Shown: positions 32,682 to 42,103, counted from the stretch's first letter. The stretch: 53,206 nt of DNA from Solobacterium sp. (GCA_017539385.1 JAFYHC010000089.1:1-53206), one strand, 5' to 3'. Notes: generated by a model not told the origin, from the sequence alone. Numbers and translations are program-made.

Positions 32682-33557
32682 ATGATCAAAGGTTCAATCG
32701 TTGCACTTATCACACCGTTCCATGAGGACGGCAGCGTCAATTTTGAAAAACTCGGCGAACTGCTGGAATGGCACATCGCTTCCGGCACGGACGGCATTCT
32801 TGTGCTTGGCACGACCGGTGAAAGCACGACCATGTCCCATGAAGAAGATGAAGCAGTCGTTGCCTATACACTGCAGAAAGTCAATCACCGGGTACCGGTC
32901 ATTGCCGGCTCCGGTTCCAATGACACGCGCACGATGCTGGAAAAGAGCAAACGCTATGCAGAACTCGGTGCGGATGCACTGCTTGTGATCACACCGTATT
33001 ACAACAAGGCAAATGAAGAGGGAATGATCCGCCATTTTACGACCGTGGCAGATCAGGTCAGCATCCCGCTGATCCTCTACAATGTCCCGGGACGCACCGG
33101 CTGTTCCCTCAGTGTAAGTGCTGTGGAACGCCTCAGCAAACATCCCAATATCTGCGGCATCAAGGAAGCCAGCGGAAACATCTCGTACGCTGTCAGCATC
33201 TCACGCTTTGTGAATGATGATTTCGCACTGTACTCCGGCAATGACGACATGATCGTACCGATCCTGTCCCTGGGCGGAAGCGGCGTCATCAGCGTACTGG
33301 CCAATACCAATCCAAAAGAGACGCATGACCTGGTACAGGCATGGTTTGACGGTGATCAGGCAAAATCACTGCATCTGCAGCAGGAATACCTCGATTACAT
33401 CCATGCGCTGTTCTGTGAGGTGAATCCGATCCCGGTCAAAGAAGCACTCAATCTGATGGGAAAAGAAGTCGGCGGCTATCGTCTGCCTCTGTATCCCATG
33501 GCAGATGCCAATAAAGAAAAACTGATCAATGAAATGAAGAAAGCAGGTTTGTTATGA
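32682..33557 (+). CDS. dapA: 4-hydroxy-tetrahydrodipicolinate synthase
   Basis: 291 residues of a DapA-type TIM-barrel. GTTGESTTM (Thr pair), ITPYYNKAN (Tyr) and the Schiff-base K161 in CGIKEASGN are all seen. It condenses pyruvate with aspartate-semialdehyde. Directly follows lysA after 3 bases. No lysC or asd is in the window, so the first two steps are encoded elsewhere. Confidence 0.95.
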   Translation: MIKGSIVALITPFHEDGSVNFEKLGELLEWHIASGTDGILVLGTTGESTTMSHEEDEAVVAYTLQKVNHRVPVIAGSGSNDTRTMLEKSKRYAELGADALLVITPYYNKANEEGMIRHFTTVADQVSIPLILYNVPGRTGCSLSVSAVERLSKHPNICGIKEASGNISYAVSISRFVNDDFALYSGNDDMIVPILSLGGSGVISVLANTNPKETHDLVQAWFDGDQAKSLHLQQEYLDYIHALFCEVNPIPVKEALNLMGKEVGGYRLPLYPMADANKEKLINEMKKAGLL

Positions 33558-34264
33558 ATATACTGATTGGCGGAAAAGGAAAAATGGGACGGCTCATCCG
33601 TCAGACCGCAGAAAACAGAGGACATACTGTTCTCGCCAATGCGGATGCACTCAATCTTTCAGTCATTAAAATGGAAAAAAAGGCGAACATGATCATTGAT
33701 TTCAGCCATCCGGACAACCTGTCCTGGATTATTCCGTATGCAATGGAAAACAATGCCAGCGTCGTCTATGGAACGACTGGTCTTACTGCCGAGCAGGAAG
33801 AGCAGCTACGCATGCTGTCGCAGCATGTACCGGTATTCCGCAGTGCCAACTTCTCCTATGGCGTTGCCGTGCTGCAGAAGCTTCTGGAAGAAGCAGTGCC
33901 GTTACTTGCAGATACATTTGATATGGAACTGGTGGAAACACACCACAACCAGAAAGCCGATGCACCAAGCGGGACGGCAAAAGCATTGCTTGCTATTATG
34001 GATCAGGACAATTCCTATGAAAAGGTATATGGCAGAGAAGGGATCACCGGTGCACGGAAAAAAGAGATCGGCGTCCACTCACTGCGGGGAGGAACAGAAG
34101 CAGGCGAACACAGCGTGCATTTCTTCGGCAGCAGTGAAAGCATCACCATTACCCATCACGCCTCCGACCGGCAGATCTTCGCGGACGGAGCATTGCGTGC
34201 AGCAGAATTCCTGCAGAGGCAGAAACCGGGCATGTACAGCATGCAGGATCTCATGAAAGGATGA
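33554..34264 (+). CDS. dapB: 4-hydroxy-tetrahydrodipicolinate reductase
   Basis: 236 residues (the short Bacillota type). The Rossmann nucleotide loop is GGKGKMG at 7-13, and the active-site region is ETHHNQKADAPSGTAKALL with the His pair and Lys. The ATG overlaps the dapA stop by 4 bases, so the two are coupled. It reduces the DapA product with NAD(P)H to tetrahydrodipicolinate, which Ddh then uses. Confidence 0.95.
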   Translation: MNILIGGKGKMGRLIRQTAENRGHTVLANADALNLSVIKMEKKANMIIDFSHPDNLSWIIPYAMENNASVVYGTTGLTAEQEEQLRMLSQHVPVFRSANFSYGVAVLQKLLEEAVPLLADTFDMELVETHHNQKADAPSGTAKALLAIMDQDNSYEKVYGREGITGARKKEIGVHSLRGGTEAGEHSVHFFGSSESITITHHASDRQIFADGALRAAEFLQRQKPGMYSMQDLMKG

Positions 34265-35259
34265 TGAATCAGATGAAAACAAGAATTGGTATCTACGGTT
34301 ACGGCAATCTCGGACGCGGTGTAGAAGCAGCGATCTGCCATACATCGGATATGGAACTGGCGGCAGTATTTACTCGTCGTGATCCATCTTCTGTAGCAAT
34401 TCAGTCACCCGGTGTGCCGATCGTTATGACATCCGAACTGCTCAACTGGAAAGACAGGATCGATGTATTGATCCTGTGCGGCGGCAGTGCCACCGATCTG
34501 CCGGGACAGACACCGGCATGTGTCAAAGACTTCAATGTCATTGACAGCTTTGATACCCATGCACGGATCCCAGAGCATTTCGCCAATGTCGATACAATGG
34601 CAAAAGTCGGAAAGCACGTCGGCATCATCTCTGTCGGATGGGATCCGGGTCTGTTCTCACTGGCACGTGTCTACAGCAATGCCGTTCTGCCGACCGGCAA
34701 AGATTATACCTTCTGGGGCAAGGGACTTTCCCAGGGACATTCCGATGCTGTACGGCGCATTATCGGCGTTAAGGATGCACGTCAGTATACCATCCCGGTC
34801 GAAAGTGCACTGGCATCTGTACGCAATGGCGAACAGCCGGAACTGACGACGCGGCAGAAACATACCCGCGAAGTCTTCGTTGTCGCAGAAGAAGGCGCAG
34901 ACAAGAACCTGATCGAACAGGAGATCAAGACAATGCCCAACTATTTCGATGAATATGATACTACGGTACATTTCATCTCTGAGGAGGAACTCGCAAGAGA
35001 TCATGCCGGAATGGGTCATGGGGGCTTTGTATTCCGCAGCGGAACGACCGGCATGAAGAATGAGATGCATCATATCATCGAACTGAATCTGAAACTCGAT
35101 TCCAATCCGCAGTTTACTTCCAGCGTATTAGTCGCATATGCAAGAGCCGCAAAGCGCCTGTATGATGAAGGACGCTGCGGTGCATACACGGTACTCGATA
35201 TTCCGCCGGCATATCTGTGCGAACAAAGCGGAGACGAGCTGCGCGCACATCTTCTCTGA
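34261..35259 (+). CDS. ddh: meso-Diaminopimelate D-dehydrogenase
   Basis: About 330 residues. The N-terminal Rossmann motif is IGIYGYGNLGRGVE, and VIDSFDTHARIPEH and GWDPGLFSL are characteristic of Ddh. It makes meso-DAP directly from tetrahydrodipicolinate, so no dapD/E/F genes are needed here. ATG codons at 34261, 34264 and 34273 are all in frame; the overlap with dapB makes 34261 or 34264 possible. The last gene of the operon. Confidence 0.95.
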   Translation: MMNQMKTRIGIYGYGNLGRGVEAAICHTSDMELAAVFTRRDPSSVAIQSPGVPIVMTSELLNWKDRIDVLILCGGSATDLPGQTPACVKDFNVIDSFDTHARIPEHFANVDTMAKVGKHVGIISVGWDPGLFSLARVYSNAVLPTGKDYTFWGKGLSQGHSDAVRRIIGVKDARQYTIPVESALASVRNGEQPELTTRQKHTREVFVVAEEGADKNLIEQEIKTMPNYFDEYDTTVHFISEEELARDHAGMGHGGFVFRSGTTGMKNEMHHIIELNLKLDSNPQFTSSVLVAYARAAKRLYDEGRCGAYTVLDIPPAYLCEQSGDELRAHLL

Positions 35260-35265
35260 TGCTCT

Positions 35266-35294
35266 GACAGGACAGCAGTCCTGTCTTTTTCTTT
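35266..35294 (+). terminator. Terminator of the lysine operon
   Basis: GACAGGAC / GTCCTGTC, AGCA loop, then TTTTTCTTT. A TATAAT at 35305-35310 starts the next transcript. Confidence 0.9.
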
Positions 35295-35332
35295 CAATGG
35301 GTCGTATAATTCTGCTGTAACATGGAGGAAGT

Positions 35333-36388
35333 ATGATACCTGTTTTTTTAGAAACTATACTGAATACTGCCAGTGTAAGCGGCTGTGAAGAGACAAACCA
35401 GAAACTGGCACTGGAATACCTCAGGGATATCGCAGAAGAACAGAAATGCGATGCCGTCGGCAATGCCTATTCTCTGATCCATAGGGATGCGACGTGCTCG
35501 GTCATGCTGAGTGCGCATATGGATGAGATCGGTTTCCGCATCGTGCAGATCATGGACGACGGCATGCTGAAAGTGCAGGAAGCAGGCGGCGTCTATCCGG
35601 CACTGTATGCCGGTGCACCCATGCAGATCATCCATGAAACAGAGGATGGCATCGTATGTGTTCCTGCCTGCTGCACATTCAGCGATGAGCTGTTAAAAAA
35701 CAGTGATGTCAAAGACAGAGATCTGGTACTGGACATCGGTGCATCCAGCAAAGAAGAAGCAGAAACAATCGTATCCATCGGTGATCCGGTCTGCGCGGAT
35801 ACCCATGCACGCGAACTGCTCAACGGACGCATCACATCGCGGGCACTGGATGATAAAGCAGGCGTGTATGTGATTCTCGAAGCGGCGAGAAGAGCCGTTG
35901 AAAAAGGTGCATCCTGCGGCATCATAGCCCATACATCCGTCGGTGAAGAAACGTCCGGACGCGGGGCATGGTTTGCCGGCACACGCATGAAGCCTTCCTG
36001 CTGTATTGCCGTTGATGTCACATGGGCAAACGACTGCCCGGGCGGTGATCCGGCGAAAAACGGGGATGTCCGCCTGGGAAAGGGACCGGTATTGTGCATG
36101 TCGGGCATGGTGAATAAGAAGATGAATGCACTGTTAAAAAAGACTGCTGCAGAATGCGGCATACCTGTGCAGTATGAAACAGCAGGAGGAAGAACCTATA
36201 CAGACGGTGATATCCTCACAATGACAGGCAGCGGCATACCCATGGCACTGGTATCCATTCCGCTGCGCTACATGCACAGCAGCGTCGAAGCCGCTGATCT
36301 GAAAGATATTGAACAGTGTATTGAACTGATTGCAGAATTCCTGCTGCGGATCGATGAAACGTTCCGCTATGAACCACTGGAGGTATAA
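35333..36388 (+). CDS. M42 family metallopeptidase (glutamyl aminopeptidase-like)
   Basis: 351 residues. Metal ligands are visible: H62 and D64-like in SAHMDEIG, an Asp in RALDDKAG, the Glu pair VGEETSGRGA, AVDVTW (Asp) and the final His in RYMHSSVE. These are the di-zinc ligands of M42 TET aminopeptidases. GGAGG precedes the ATG at 35333. It is followed 5 bases later by a small zinc-ribbon protein. Confidence 0.93.
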   Translation: MIPVFLETILNTASVSGCEETNQKLALEYLRDIAEEQKCDAVGNAYSLIHRDATCSVMLSAHMDEIGFRIVQIMDDGMLKVQEAGGVYPALYAGAPMQIIHETEDGIVCVPACCTFSDELLKNSDVKDRDLVLDIGASSKEEAETIVSIGDPVCADTHARELLNGRITSRALDDKAGVYVILEAARRAVEKGASCGIIAHTSVGEETSGRGAWFAGTRMKPSCCIAVDVTWANDCPGGDPAKNGDVRLGKGPVLCMSGMVNKKMNALLKKTAAECGIPVQYETAGGRTYTDGDILTMTGSGIPMALVSIPLRYMHSSVEAADLKDIEQCIELIAEFLLRIDETFRYEPLEV

Positions 36389-36393
36389 CTGAT

Positions 36394-36666
36394 ATGTATT
36401 ATGTAGAAGATGGAACAAAACGGTGCGGACTGTATACATGCAAAGAGTGCGGTATGCGCTTCCTGGATGTAAAGATCGCACCGCGCATCTCCTGCCCGTA
36501 CTGCGGCGAGGAAGCATTTGACATGGAGATCGGACCGGATGATGAAATGCCGGAACCGACAGAAAACGCGATCCTGGAAGAAGTCATCGAAGGGGAAGAA
36601 AACGTAGAGCGCTACGACGCACTGTTATCGCTGGCTATTACCGGCGGCAATTACGACTGGATCTGA
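36394..36666 (+). CDS. Zinc-ribbon protein, 90 aa
   Basis: 90 residues. Two CxxC knuckles, CKECG (about 16-20) and CPYCG (about 34-38), form a zinc ribbon in the N-terminal half. The C-terminal half is strongly acidic and ends in GGNYDWI. The family is not recognised. It is probably co-transcribed with the M42 peptidase. Confidence 0.65.
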   Translation: MYYVEDGTKRCGLYTCKECGMRFLDVKIAPRISCPYCGEEAFDMEIGPDDEMPEPTENAILEEVIEGEENVERYDALLSLAITGGNYDWI

Positions 36667-36669
36667 TCG

Positions 36670-36698
36670 AAAGCACGTCTGTAAAGACGTGCTTTTTC
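36670..36698 (+). terminator. Intrinsic terminator after the M42/zinc-ribbon genes
   Basis: AAAGCACGTCT / AGACGTGCTTT with a GTAA loop, then TTTC. Confidence 0.88.
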
Positions 36699-36778
36699 AT
36701 GCGTATGCATGCAGTTTCTGTATTTTCAGAACGCATCGAAAATGAATTCATATACAATAGACGTAAGAGGATAGGAAT

Positions 36779-37894
36779 ATGAAAGTAATTCTGGAACATT
36801 TAACCAAACGCTACCCCAACCACACCAAGGGAGGGGCTGATGTCATTGCTGTAAATGATTTCAACTTTGAAATTCCGGATGGCAAGCTGATCGGGCTTCT
36901 GGGACCATCCGGCTGCGGCAAGAGTACGACATTGAATCTGATCAGCGGACTGGAAACACCGACCGAAGGAAAGATCTGGTTCGGAGAGGATGATGTAACA
37001 CACCTGCCGCCGGAGCACCGCGGTGTCGGACTGGTATTCCAAAGCTATGCCCTGTATCCGCATATGACCGTCCGTCAGAACATTATGTTCCCGCTGCAGA
37101 ATCTCAAAGGCAAGGATAAGCTGAGCAAAGAAGAGATGAATGCAAAGGTGGAAGAAGCTGCGAAGCTCGTACAGATCGATGCACTGATGGAGCGCAAGCC
37201 GGGACAGATGTCCGGCGGTCAGCAGCAGCGTGTTGCCATTGCCCGTGCACTGGTCAAGCGCCCGCGCATCCTTCTGCTGGATGAACCTCTGTCCAATCTG
37301 GACGCAAGACTGCGTCTGCAGACACGCGAAGAGATCCGCCGCATTCAGATGGAGACCGGAATCACGACAGTCTTCGTTACCCATGACCAGGAAGAAGCCA
37401 TGAGCATCTCGGATGAGATCGTTGTTATGGAAAAGGGCATTCTGCAGCAGATCGGTGCACCGCAGAACGTCTATGATGAGCCATACAACCTGTTTGTGGC
37501 AAAGTTCCTCGGCACACCGGCAATCAACGTCTTCGAAGGCGAAGTGAAAAACGGCAGACTGTGGATCGGCGACGAAAATGTACTGGATGTTTCTGGCGTG
37601 GAGGACCAGCCTGTCAGCGTCGGCATCCGTCCGGAAGGTTTTGAATTAAGTGAGAACGGACCGTTCCATACCAATCTGGTACAGGTGGAAGTCATGGGAC
37701 GTGATACCAGTGTTGTTTCGACGCATCCATGCTGTGTATCCGGTTCGATCCGCTCTATCATCGCTGCGGAAAACACTGTCATCCCTGTCGACGGCAAAGT
37801 CGGCTTTGCTCTCAAGCCTTCCAAAGTGCATATTTTCAGCAAAAAGGATACACTGCGCATTCCGTATCCGGAACAGCAGAGGAAAGGCTTATGA
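36779..37894 (+). CDS. Sugar ABC transporter ATPase (MsmK/UgpC-type)
   Basis: 371 residues. Walker A GPSGCGKSTT (about 42-50), signature MSGGQQQRVAIARAL, Walker B ILLLDEPLSNLDA and the C-terminal regulatory TOBE part (from about 240, VSVGIRPEGFEL) are all of the MalK/MsmK class. It precedes its permeases, while most CUT1 operons put the binding protein first. A TACAAT (about 36753) with AGGATAG RBS drives it. The substrate is unknown. Confidence 0.93.
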   Translation: MKVILEHLTKRYPNHTKGGADVIAVNDFNFEIPDGKLIGLLGPSGCGKSTTLNLISGLETPTEGKIWFGEDDVTHLPPEHRGVGLVFQSYALYPHMTVRQNIMFPLQNLKGKDKLSKEEMNAKVEEAAKLVQIDALMERKPGQMSGGQQQRVAIARALVKRPRILLLDEPLSNLDARLRLQTREEIRRIQMETGITTVFVTHDQEEAMSISDEIVVMEKGILQQIGAPQNVYDEPYNLFVAKFLGTPAINVFEGEVKNGRLWIGDENVLDVSGVEDQPVSVGIRPEGFELSENGPFHTNLVQVEVMGRDTSVVSTHPCCVSGSIRSIIAAENTVIPVDGKVGFALKPSKVHIFSKKDTLRIPYPEQQRKGL

Positions 37895-38772
37895 GAAAAC
37901 TGCGTCCCTGGCTGTATCTTCTGCCGGCGATCGCATTTCTCGGCGTATTCATGGTCTATCCGCTGATCGACGTTATGATCTATTCCGTGGAAGAGGGATA
38001 TAATTCTGCTTCCCAGACATACTTCGGCGTAGGCCTGTATAATTTCCGCTATGTGCTGAGAGATCCGTATTTCATTCAGGCACTGAAGAATACATTTATA
38101 CTCGTTATCATCACGGTACCGCTTTCTACCGGCATCGGCCTGCTGATCGCGGTCGCACTGAATTCCATCCAGAAACTGAAAGATCTGTTTCAGACGATCT
38201 TCTTTCTGCCGTATGTGACAAATACACTGGCAGTCGGTCTTGTCTTCATGATCCTGTTCAAGAAGACAGCCTATTCGGACGGTCTGATCAATGTGCTGAT
38301 CCAGGCATTCGGCGGAAACGGAGTGGACTTCATCGACGGACCGTACTGGGCCAAGATGTTTGTACTATGCTTCTATACGGTCTGGGTCGTCCTGCCGTTT
38401 AAGATCCTCATTCTGACCAGCGCACTGGCTTCCGTGAATCCGGACTATTACAAAGCGGCCAAGATTGACGGCACATCCCGCTGGCGCACGTTCTACAAGA
38501 TCACGCTGCCGATGATCTCACCGATGATCTTCTATCTGATCATTACCGGCTTCATCGGTGCATTCAAGGCTTATTCCGATGCCGTCGCACTGTTTGGCAC
38601 AGACCTGAACGCAGCCGGCATGAATACGATCGTCGGCTATGTATATGACATGCTGTACGGTAACGGCGGCGGCTATCCGTCCTATGCATCGGCGGCTGCA
38701 CTCATCCTGTTTGCGATCGTTATGACGATCACGTGCATCAACCTGCTGCTGTCGCGGCAGAATGATGCCTAG
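37891..38772 (+). CDS. Sugar ABC transporter permease 1 (UgpA/MalF-type)
   Basis: 293 residues with six membrane spans. The EAA loop is YYKAAKIDGTSRWRTFYKITLPMISP. The frame extends upstream but ATG 37891 overlaps the ATPase stop by 4 bases. It pairs with the next permease, MalG-type. The first helix PWLYLLPAIAFLGVFMVYPLID is characteristic. Confidence 0.93.
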   Translation: MRKLRPWLYLLPAIAFLGVFMVYPLIDVMIYSVEEGYNSASQTYFGVGLYNFRYVLRDPYFIQALKNTFILVIITVPLSTGIGLLIAVALNSIQKLKDLFQTIFFLPYVTNTLAVGLVFMILFKKTAYSDGLINVLIQAFGGNGVDFIDGPYWAKMFVLCFYTVWVVLPFKILILTSALASVNPDYYKAAKIDGTSRWRTFYKITLPMISPMIFYLIITGFIGAFKAYSDAVALFGTDLNAAGMNTIVGYVYDMLYGNGGGYPSYASAAALILFAIVMTITCINLLLSRQNDA

Positions 38773-38783
38773 AAAGGGGACAT

Positions 38784-39656
38784 ATGACAACCAACGGCTA
38801 CGATATCATTGAGAAAAAATCGAAGCGCAGTGAGAAGACTCGCAAGATCATTACCTATATCGGACTGGTCTTCTGGGCATTCATCGTCCTGTTCCCGTTT
38901 TACTGGATGATCCTGACATCGGTAAAAACATACAGTTCCTACAACTCGGAATATATCCCAAAGTTCTTCACATTATCACCGACGATCCAGAACTATATCG
39001 ATGCATTCACGGCAGTACCGCTGTCGCGCTACTTCCTGAATACACTATTCTTCGCCATCGTGACAACAGCTGCCATGCTGATCGTGATCATTCTTTCGGC
39101 ATTCGCATTTGCAAGACTGGAATTCAAGGGAAGAAACCTGCTGTTCTCGTTCTTCCTGTCATTGATGATGATCCCGAATGAACTGGTGATCATTACCAAT
39201 TTCGTGACGATCACCAATCTCGGACTGCGCAATACATTTACCGGCCTGATCCTGCCTTCGATCACATCTGTCTTCTACATCTATCTGCTGAAGGAAAACT
39301 TTGAACAGATACCGGAAGAACTGTATAAGGCAGCCAAGGTCGATGGAACCTCGGATTTCAAATATCTGATGAAGGTGATGATCCCGATCTGTCAGCCGAC
39401 GATCGTAACGATCACCATCCTGAAGGTCATTGAATGCTGGAACTCCTATGTATGGCCGCGTCTGATCACCGACAACGAAGCCTATTTCCTGGTTTCCAAC
39501 GGTATCCAGGCGATCCGTGAAAACGGCTTTGGCCGTGAAAATATACCGGCGATGATGGCAGCTGTCGTTGTCATCTCCGTACCGCTTGTCATTCTGTTTC
39601 TGATCTTCCATAAGAAGATCATGGCAGGTGTCTCCCGGGGAGGTACGAAGGGATGA
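38784..39656 (+). CDS. Sugar ABC transporter permease 2 (UgpE/MalG-type)
   Basis: 290 residues. Six spans and the EAA loop LYKAAKVDGTSDFKYLMKVMIPICQPTI. It follows permease 1 by 11 bases, behind AAAGGGGAC, and overlaps the binding-protein gene by 4 bases. A CUT1 pattern (oligosaccharides or glycerol-phosphates) is likely. Confidence 0.93.
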   Translation: MTTNGYDIIEKKSKRSEKTRKIITYIGLVFWAFIVLFPFYWMILTSVKTYSSYNSEYIPKFFTLSPTIQNYIDAFTAVPLSRYFLNTLFFAIVTTAAMLIVIILSAFAFARLEFKGRNLLFSFFLSLMMIPNELVIITNFVTITNLGLRNTFTGLILPSITSVFYIYLLKENFEQIPEELYKAAKVDGTSDFKYLMKVMIPICQPTIVTITILKVIECWNSYVWPRLITDNEAYFLVSNGIQAIRENGFGRENIPAMMAAVVVISVPLVILFLIFHKKIMAGVSRGGTKG

Positions 39657-41248
39657 GAAAGCTGCTGAAATCACTGCTGTGCATTGGTGTGCTGCTTGGC
39701 ACCGGGGGAATGCTTGCGGGCTGTCATGGTTCGCAGGGAATGGCCGACTTCACTGTACCGGAAGAACTGGATTCATCCCGTACATTCCAGCTGACATTCT
39801 GGGCTAAAAACGATACCAACAAGACACAGACCAAGATCTATGAGAAAGCGATCGCTGACTTCGAAGCACTGTATCCGAATATCGATGTCACGATTCGCCT
39901 GTATACGGACTATGGCAAGATCTACAACGATGTCATTACCAATATTGCGACCAATACGACACCGAATGTATGCATTACCTATCCGGACCATATTGCGACC
40001 TATCTGACCGGCGCGAATACGGTCGTGCCGTTAGAAGGACTGTTTGCGGATGAAAAGTACGGACTGGGCGGCAGTGAAGTGAAATTTGACGCACCCAGCC
40101 AGCAGGAGATCGCACCCCAGTTCCTGAATGAATGCGCCTTTGCGGAACACTACTATGCTATTCCGTTCATGCGCTCCACCGAGGCCTGCTACATCAACAA
40201 GACCTATGTGGAACAGCTGGGCTTTACGGTTCCGGATGTACTGACATGGGACTTCATGTTCGAAGTGGCAGAAGCAGCCATGGCAAAGAATGCGGACGGT
40301 ACATTTGCGGTCAACGGACAGAAGGTCATGATCCCGATCATCTACAAGTCCACGGACAATATGATGATCCAGATGCTGAAGCAGAAAAATGCCGGCTATT
40401 CCGATGCTGAAGGCAATATCCTGATCTTCAACGATACGACGAAGGAGCTGCTGTTTGAGATTGCATCCCATGCAAAAACCGGTGCCTTCTCTACCTTCAA
40501 AATCTCATCCTATCCGGCGAACTTCCTCAATGCCGGCCAGTGCATCTTTGCAATCGATTCGACTGCCGGTGCCACATGGATGGGTTCCGATGCACCGCTG
40601 TCCGATATCGCGGAAGACAAGATCGTGCACTTTGAGACATCCGTTCGCCCGGTCCCGCAGTTTGACACAGAGCATCCGCAGATGATCTCCCAGGGTCCTT
40701 CCATCTGCATCTTCAATAAGAGGGATCCGCAGGAAGTACTGGCATCCTGGCTGTTTGCCCAGTATCTTCTGACAAACGATGTACAAATCGCATACTCGCA
40801 GACAGAAGGCTATGTACCGGTCACGCTCAAAGCACAGCAGACACCGGAATACCAGGACTATCTGAGCAAGAAGGGAAGCGATAATACCGATCATTACACG
40901 ATAAAGATCCAGGCTTCGGAATTATTGCTGAATCATCTGGATGATACCTTTGTCACACCGGTATTCAATGGCTCTACCTCGCTGCGTGATGCGGCCGGTC
41001 AGATGATCGAAAATGTAACAAAGTCCGTACGCCGCAAAGAGACGGTCGATGATGCCTATATCGAAGAACTGTATGGTTCTGTGACATCTCTGTACCATCT
41101 GGATCAGATCCATTCTTCCTCTGGTTCTGCCGGGGAATTGGGCGAGCTGCCAACGGAATCACGTGTGCTTCTGATCACGCTTGTTGCTATATGGGTGTGC
41201 CTTGGAATCGGGTATGGCGTGCATCTGAAGCGCACAAAGAAGGTTTGA
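39653..41248 (+). CDS. Extracellular sugar-binding lipoprotein with an unusual C-terminal membrane helix
   Basis: 531 residues. A lipoprotein signal peptide ends at LAGC with C24 as the lipidated residue. The body is an SBP_bac_8-like solute-binding domain (FQLTFWAKNDTNKTQTKIYEKAIADFEALYP, later TWMGSDAPLS). The last 30 residues, VLLITLVAIWVCLGIGYGVHLKRTKKV, make a clear membrane helix with a positive tail. Most family members are 420-450 residues without such a helix, so this one would be anchored at both ends. Confidence 0.88.
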   Translation: MRKLLKSLLCIGVLLGTGGMLAGCHGSQGMADFTVPEELDSSRTFQLTFWAKNDTNKTQTKIYEKAIADFEALYPNIDVTIRLYTDYGKIYNDVITNIATNTTPNVCITYPDHIATYLTGANTVVPLEGLFADEKYGLGGSEVKFDAPSQQEIAPQFLNECAFAEHYYAIPFMRSTEACYINKTYVEQLGFTVPDVLTWDFMFEVAEAAMAKNADGTFAVNGQKVMIPIIYKSTDNMMIQMLKQKNAGYSDAEGNILIFNDTTKELLFEIASHAKTGAFSTFKISSYPANFLNAGQCIFAIDSTAGATWMGSDAPLSDIAEDKIVHFETSVRPVPQFDTEHPQMISQGPSICIFNKRDPQEVLASWLFAQYLLTNDVQIAYSQTEGYVPVTLKAQQTPEYQDYLSKKGSDNTDHYTIKIQASELLLNHLDDTFVTPVFNGSTSLRDAAGQMIENVTKSVRRKETVDDAYIEELYGSVTSLYHLDQIHSSSGSAGELGELPTESRVLLITLVAIWVCLGIGYGVHLKRTKKV

Positions 41249-41273
41249 TTCTTGCATGTACTGCAAGTATAAT
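41245..41273 (+). promoter_or_regulatory. Promoter with an inner palindrome, lipoprotein gene
   Basis: TTGATT (41245-41250), 17 bp, TATAAT (41268-41273). The spacer contains TTGCA-TGTAC-TGCAA (41252-41266), a short palindrome that could be an operator. The -35 overlaps the end of the binding-protein gene. Confidence 0.65.
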
Positions 41274-41303
41274 GAAATCAGTTTCTAAGGGAGAAAGAAA
41301 GAA

Positions 41304-42065
41304 ATGAAAAAAGCAATTTATTCAGCACTTGCATTCACACTTCTGCTAGCCGGCTGCTCTGGCGGCGGTACAAAACCGGCTTCCTCTGCTGCACCGGCAG
41401 GCCCTGACACAGCCAAAGGCGAAGGTGTCATGACATATGCCGACTATATCGCAGCGGCTGATGAAGACGAAGTCACAGTAGAAGCATACGTACAGGCAAA
41501 GCAGAACTGGTGGGAAGATACCGCTACGATCTATGCACAGGATGCAGACGGCGGCTACTTCTTCTATGGCGTCAAGTGTTCGGAAGAAGACTATGCAAAA
41601 CTGGTTGAAGGACAGAAGATTAAAGTAACAGGATTCAAGAGCACATGGTCCGGTGAAGTAGAAGTTGTTGACGGTTCATTTGAACTGGAAGAAGGCAACT
41701 GGGTCGCAGAAGCAAAAGATGTCACTGCTGCGCTTGGCACAGATGCACTGATCAATGATCAGAACCTGAAAGTTTCGTTCAAAGGCATGAAGGTTGAACC
41801 GAGCCAGAACAAAGACGGACAGGAAGTTGCCTGGACGTATAAATGGGATGACAGCGGCGAAGAAGGCGATGACCTCTACTTCAACGTTTCCAGCAATGGC
41901 AAGACATATTCTTTCACAGTTGAATCCTATCTGTGCGATCAGAACTCCGATGTCTATAAGGCAGTGAAGGAACTCAAGGTCGGTGATGTCATCGACATGG
42001 AAGGATTCCTGTACTGGTACGAAGGACCGAACCCGCACATCACATCCGTAAAAGCGGCAAACTGA
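41304..42065 (+). CDS. Secreted lipoprotein, OB-fold-like
   Basis: 253 residues. The signal peptide ends LLLAGC with C18 as the lipid attachment site. A low-complexity linker rich in Ala, Pro and Ser follows. The rest is acidic and strand-rich: EVTVEAYVQAKQNWWEDTATIYAQDADGGYFFYGVKC, DYAKLVEGQKIKVTGFKSTWSGEVEVVDGSFEL and a similar second half. The motif EGQKIKVTG-x-x is as in OB-fold nucleic-acid or lipid binding domains, but on the outside. Function unknown. Confidence 0.7.
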   Translation: MKKAIYSALAFTLLLAGCSGGGTKPASSAAPAGPDTAKGEGVMTYADYIAAADEDEVTVEAYVQAKQNWWEDTATIYAQDADGGYFFYGVKCSEEDYAKLVEGQKIKVTGFKSTWSGEVEVVDGSFELEEGNWVAEAKDVTAALGTDALINDQNLKVSFKGMKVEPSQNKDGQEVAWTYKWDDSGEEGDDLYFNVSSNGKTYSFTVESYLCDQNSDVYKAVKELKVGDVIDMEGFLYWYEGPNPHITSVKAAN

Positions 42066-42074
42066 CCGCAATCC

Positions 42075-42103
42075 AGCATCGCTCGACAGCGATGCTTTTT
42101 TTA
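42075..42103 (+). terminator. Intrinsic terminator of the lipoprotein gene
   Basis: AGCATCGCT / AGCGATGCT with CGAC loop, then TTTTTTT. It overlaps the promoter of the next gene. Confidence 0.88.
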
